Made by a program: the position numbers and the translations under genes. A stretch of DNA of 9,883 nt from Psychromonas sp. (GTDB taxonomy: Bacteria; Pseudomonadota; Gammaproteobacteria; Enterobacterales; Psychromonadaceae): the NCBI GenBank assembly GCA_023145575.1, contig JAGLDN010000035.1:1-9883 (forward strand), written 5' to 3'. Position 1 is the stretch's first letter; every line of letters starts with the position of its first letter. Below, one piece after another: positions 6,842 through 9,883 of this stretch. The notes below the pieces were generated by a model. That model was given only the letters and a program-made list of their open reading frames with translations. It was not told the DNA's origin and ran no database searches.

Positions 6842-6843
6842 AT
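6816..6843 (+). promoter_or_regulatory. Candidate glnE promoter
   Basis: A perfect TATAAT (6838-6843) lies 30 bases before the glnE start. The -35 region at 16-bp spacing (TTCGAC, 6816-6821) is poor, so an activator or a different start site is possible. The leader would be only about 23 bases. Confidence 0.37.
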
Positions 6844-6872
6844 ATTGAAAATAACTGCTTTTTCATGGTGAT

Positions 6873-9728
6873 ATGATGTCTTTAATTTCAGAATGTGGTC
6901 TGCGATATTTTGAACAATTAAATAAAAAAGAAGATCTTTCTTTTTTATCTAAACGTGATAAAAAAAAATTATTGCGTGTGTTAGGGCTAAGCGATTTTAT
7001 TGCTGATGCGTTGATACAACAGCCAAATTTACTAAAGATAATATTATCTGAAGGGTTACTCATTAAAGAGCACCGCACCATTAGTATTCAAAAGGAGTTA
7101 ACCAAGCAGTTAATGACGGTAACAGATGAAACATCATTAACCCATGTTTTACGCCTGTTCCGCCGTAAGCATATGGTGGTGATCGGCTGGAGAGACTTAC
7201 TTGGATCCTCCACCTTATCAGAAACCTTGACTCATCTTTCATTTCTTGCAGACAAACTTATTGAACAAGCAAAAGATTGGTTATATAAAAAACAATGCAT
7301 TGAGCTAGGAACGCCGGTTAATGAACAAGGGGTCGTCCAACTATTATATATTATCGCAATGGGAAAACTAGGCGGAGGAGAGCTTAATTTTTCATCTGAT
7401 GTTGATTTAATTTTTATCTATCCAGAAAAAGGCGAAACAACGGGGAAAAAGAAAGCGATTGATAATCAAAAATTTTTTACAAAACTTGCCCAACGGCTGA
7501 TACGCGCACTACACCAAGTGACTATTGATGGATTTGTATACCGTGTTGATATGCGATTACGCCCTTTTGGTGATTCAGGCCCACTGGTTAGTAATTTTTT
7601 AGCATTAGGAGATTATTATATAAATCATGGTCGTGAATGGGAACGCTATGCTATGGTGAAATCGCGTATTCTTGGTGATGAAGATCCTTATAAAAACGAA
7701 TTGACACAAATGTTAAAACCTTTTGTATATCGTCGTTATATTGATTTTAGCGCTATCGATTCACTCAGAACGATGAAAAAACTCATCAGCACAGAAGAGC
7801 GTCGAAAAGGCTCAAAAATCAACATTAAGTTAGGACTAGGAGGCATTCGAGAGATTGAGTTCATCGCGCAAACATTTCAACTGATTCGGGGGGGGCGAGA
7901 TGTAGAATTGCAAGTGAGAAACCTACTAAAAGTGTTAACAATATTAATCGATATCGATGTGCTTCCGCGTAAACGATCTAAATCTCTAGCTGATGCTTAT
8001 TGTTTTTTACGTAAAGTTGAAAATGTATTACAAGAAATCGGTGACAAACAAACTCAATTGCTCCCAGAAAATCTTCTTGACCAGCAACGGCTAATTGAAG
8101 TGATGAATTTTAAAACATGGGCATTATTTTATCAACATTTAAATAAAAAAATGCAAAGCGTGCATAATGAATTTAATTGGGTGATCGGCAAAGACGATGC
8201 AGATCAAGAGTATACAAATAACCAAACCGAGCAACCTTTAAAAGATTTGTGGAGTAGCGATTTATCTGAAAATGGAATAGCACAATTACTGCAAGAAAAT
8301 GCTATTACAGAAGATATTTCAAACCAGTATTCTCATCAAATACAATTGATGATCATGTCATTAAAGAATCAACCAATAGGGGAAAGAGGCGCGGAGATAC
8401 TTAACACGCTAGCACCAAAAATTATTTATAAATCATTGAGTTATGATGAGCCCATTGCCCTGCTTTCACGCATTGCGCATTTATTGAAAAAGATCATTTC
8501 TCGGACGCCTTACCTTGAATTGTTGAATGAAAATGATGATGCGATAAATAATTTACTAAAGCTCTGTAACGCCAGCGAACATATTAGTGACCAATTAGCC
8601 TTGTACCCTATGTTGCTCGATGAATTGCTAGATCTAAGGCAACTCTATTGCCCTATTGCCCTAGATACATGTAAAAATGAATTGCATCAATTTACATTAC
8701 GTCTACCAAGAGACGATATGGAGCAGCAAATGGAGGTTCTTCGTCAATTTAAACAAATGCAAATTTTACGTATCACAGCCTCTGATATTGTGGGCTCAAT
8801 TGAGTTAACCAAAGTAAGCGACTACTTAACAGAGCTTAGTGAAGCGCTTATGGACTATGTTGTACAATTTGCTTGGGATCGAATGGTTGAAATATTTGGT
8901 TTTCCAAGCAATGTTATTGGAACCGAGCGAAAAGGTTTTACCGTCATCGCCTACGGAAAAATGGGTGGATTCGAACTCGGTTATGGTTCCGATTTGGATG
9001 TTATTTTTTTACATGAGAATGACATCAATGGTAACACATCAGGGACGAAACCTATTAATAATAAGCATTTTTATTTTCGTCTCATACAACGTATTATCCA
9101 CCTATTTACTGCCCGAACAAATTCAGGCATTCTTTATAACCTTGACGTGCGCTTGCGCCCTTCTGGCAACACAGCCCCCTTAGCAATTAGTATCGATGGG
9201 TTTTATCAATATTTAAGCAAAAATGCGTGGACATGGGAGCATCAAGCATTAGTGCGAGCGCGTGCGGTTTTTTTTGATAGTGTAACATTGGCTGATTTTG
9301 ACCATGTTCGGAACCAGATATTAATGACACGCAGAGATAATAATCAATTAAAAAAAGATATACGCCAAATGCGAACAAAAATGCGTGTCCACCTCAACAA
9401 AGCAAAATGTAATGAGTTTGATCTAAAACACTCACGAGGAGGCATGGTTGATATAGAATTTATTGCACAATATCTAGTATTAGCCAATGCGCATAAAATT
9501 GGAGCTACCCTCTGTCAATGGTCAGATAATTTACGAATCTTTGAAAGCTGTAAAAATGCAAAACTTATCTCAGAAAATGAAGAAAAAACACTTGTGAATA
9601 CTTATTGTGCTATCCGAAATGCATCGCATCGCTTAACATTAAATAATCGACCTTGTATTATTAAAAAGCAAGTATTAGACATTGATCCATTACCAGTAAT
9701 AGAAATTTGGAATAAGTTCTTAAGATGA
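6873..9728 (+). CDS. glnE: Bifunctional glutamine synthetase adenylyltransferase/adenylyl-removing enzyme
   Basis: A complete 951-residue GlnE (E. coli: 946), which attaches AMP to glutamine synthetase when nitrogen is plentiful and removes it when nitrogen is short, under control of PII protein and glutamine (family knowledge). Both nucleotidyltransferase domains are intact. The N-terminal adenylyl-removing half has GKLGGGELNFSSDVDLIF at 164-181 with metal ligands D176 and D178, DMRLRP at 226-231 and GGIREIEF from 323. The C-terminal adenylylating half has GKMGGFELGYGSDLDVIF from 695 with D707 and D709, then LDVRLRP and GGMVDIEF from 856. The protein ends in an EIWNKFLR tail before TGA, so the 3' end is natural. 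The start is ATG 6873 or the adjacent ATG 6876; the ribosome site (GGTG, 6867-6870) is weak and suits the second better. An in-frame stop at 6852 rules out a longer form. No ygiF or other co-directional neighbour precedes it, so it is probably monocistronic. Runs of nine A (6960-6968) and eight G (7888-7895) lie in frame. Confidence 0.98.
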   Translation: MMSLISECGLRYFEQLNKKEDLSFLSKRDKKKLLRVLGLSDFIADALIQQPNLLKIILSEGLLIKEHRTISIQKELTKQLMTVTDETSLTHVLRLFRRKHMVVIGWRDLLGSSTLSETLTHLSFLADKLIEQAKDWLYKKQCIELGTPVNEQGVVQLLYIIAMGKLGGGELNFSSDVDLIFIYPEKGETTGKKKAIDNQKFFTKLAQRLIRALHQVTIDGFVYRVDMRLRPFGDSGPLVSNFLALGDYYINHGREWERYAMVKSRILGDEDPYKNELTQMLKPFVYRRYIDFSAIDSLRTMKKLISTEERRKGSKINIKLGLGGIREIEFIAQTFQLIRGGRDVELQVRNLLKVLTILIDIDVLPRKRSKSLADAYCFLRKVENVLQEIGDKQTQLLPENLLDQQRLIEVMNFKTWALFYQHLNKKMQSVHNEFNWVIGKDDADQEYTNNQTEQPLKDLWSSDLSENGIAQLLQENAITEDISNQYSHQIQLMIMSLKNQPIGERGAEILNTLAPKIIYKSLSYDEPIALLSRIAHLLKKIISRTPYLELLNENDDAINNLLKLCNASEHISDQLALYPMLLDELLDLRQLYCPIALDTCKNELHQFTLRLPRDDMEQQMEVLRQFKQMQILRITASDIVGSIELTKVSDYLTELSEALMDYVVQFAWDRMVEIFGFPSNVIGTERKGFTVIAYGKMGGFELGYGSDLDVIFLHENDINGNTSGTKPINNKHFYFRLIQRIIHLFTARTNSGILYNLDVRLRPSGNTAPLAISIDGFYQYLSKNAWTWEHQALVRARAVFFDSVTLADFDHVRNQILMTRRDNNQLKKDIRQMRTKMRVHLNKAKCNEFDLKHSRGGMVDIEFIAQYLVLANAHKIGATLCQWSDNLRIFESCKNAKLISENEEKTLVNTYCAIRNASHRLTLNNRPCIIKKQVLDIDPLPVIEIWNKFLR

Positions 9729-9805
9729 GCGGTCAACGTAGATTGCTGCAGGTAGTCAAGCCTATCGTGGTGCTAGGTTGAATGTTGTGTCTTGATGCGA
9801 CATTC

Positions 9806-9816
9806 CCCATGTGACG
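9806..9816 (-). repeat. Inverted CGTCACATGGG motif after glnE
   Basis: CCCATGTGACG is the exact complement of the 11-base motif at 23-33 and 6827-6837. With the copy at 6827 it flanks glnE in inverted orientation, but the similarity ends after 11 bases. Confidence 0.5.
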
Positions 9817-9820
9817 AAAA

Positions 9821-9883
9821 AATGCAAAGTCAGATCGGCAAATAGTGCCAAGTTGCTAGACATAAAATTGCCCTATCGATGAT
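9821..9883. repeat. Dispersed repeat copy B, cut by window end
   Basis: Aligns without gaps to 1362-1424 with 51 of 63 identities and in the same orientation. The palindrome and the long hairpin that follow in copy A would lie beyond the window. It begins about 90 bases after the glnE stop; no T-tract terminator for glnE is visible before it. Confidence 0.65.

Larger units (their letters stand above)
6134..6872. other. Divergent intergenic region between yjfI and glnE
   Basis: A 739-bp region without a convincing gene. It holds a candidate yjfIJ promoter (6175-6202), repeat copy D2 (6419-6510), a seven-codon open frame with a good ribosome site (6709-6729), two direct copies of a CGTCACAT motif (6754 and 6827) and the candidate glnE promoter (6838-6843). 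In enterobacteria the triphosphatase gene ygiF occupies the position just before glnE; nothing like it is here. Confidence 0.6.

Noticed and set aside
6674..6871. Plus-strand open frame of 65 codons ending at the glnE start
   Set aside because: GTG start with poor ribosome site; composition follows the two CGTCACAT repeats, which give the similar peptides PIRHIG and PLRHMG. Probably noncoding.
6827..9816. glnE as cargo of a transposon bounded by inverted CGTCACATGGG
   Set aside because: Similarity ends after 11 bases, there is no target duplication, and glnE is a normal chromosomal gene with codon use like its neighbours.
1..9883. CRISPR array, tRNA, rRNA or toxin-antitoxin genes
   Set aside because: No regularly spaced repeats, cloverleaf-like segments or recognisable small gene pairs were seen on either strand.

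Overview
The window is AT-rich chromosomal DNA from a gammaproteobacterium. Gene content (GlnE very close in layout to the enterobacterial enzyme, YgiM-type SH3 protein, DUF47-Pit pair, YjfI/YjfJ/YjfK set), low GC and repeat-rich intergenic DNA together suggest a marine Alteromonadales-type bacterium, possibly Colwelliaceae. The genus is an inference, not something the sequence proves.

Layout: seven protein genes are supported. Six lie on the minus strand, in transcription order: yjfI-like (DUF2170, 6133-5717), yjfJ-like (PspA/IM30, 5694-5008), yjfK-like (DUF2491, 4358-3708), a PhoU-like DUF47 gene (3579-2896), a PiT phosphate transporter gene (2874-1609) and an SH3-domain membrane protein gene of the YgiM/TIGR04211 type (1305-697, TTG start). 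The seventh, glnE (6873-9728), is on the plus strand, diverges from yjfI, and is complete with both nucleotidyltransferase halves. No tRNA, rRNA, CRISPR array or transposase gene was seen.

How the genes work together: yjfI and yjfJ (22 bp apart) look co-transcribed, as do DUF47 and pit (21 bp apart). YjfI/J/K belong to a PspA-type envelope-associated set, but the partners that follow yjfK in Escherichia coli (yjfL, yjfM, yjfC) are absent here; the DUF47-pit phosphate uptake pair follows instead. GlnE adjusts glutamine synthetase activity by adenylylation and deadenylylation.

The noncoding DNA is the most unusual part. About a quarter of the window is intergenic and holds several repeats: a 206-bp MITE-like inverted-repeat unit flanked by TA (21-226); a short CGTCACATG motif in four exact copies plus one partial copy, clustered around glnE and the left edge; a hairpin-bearing repeat at 1362-1496 with a second copy running off the right edge (9821-9883) and a degenerate relative at 4835-4918; and a pair of diverged direct repeats (4720-4810 and 6419-6510) that bracket yjfI-yjfJ and separate them from yjfK. 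I found no clearly new enzymatic or defence system. The best leads are the repeats and the rearranged yjf cassette.
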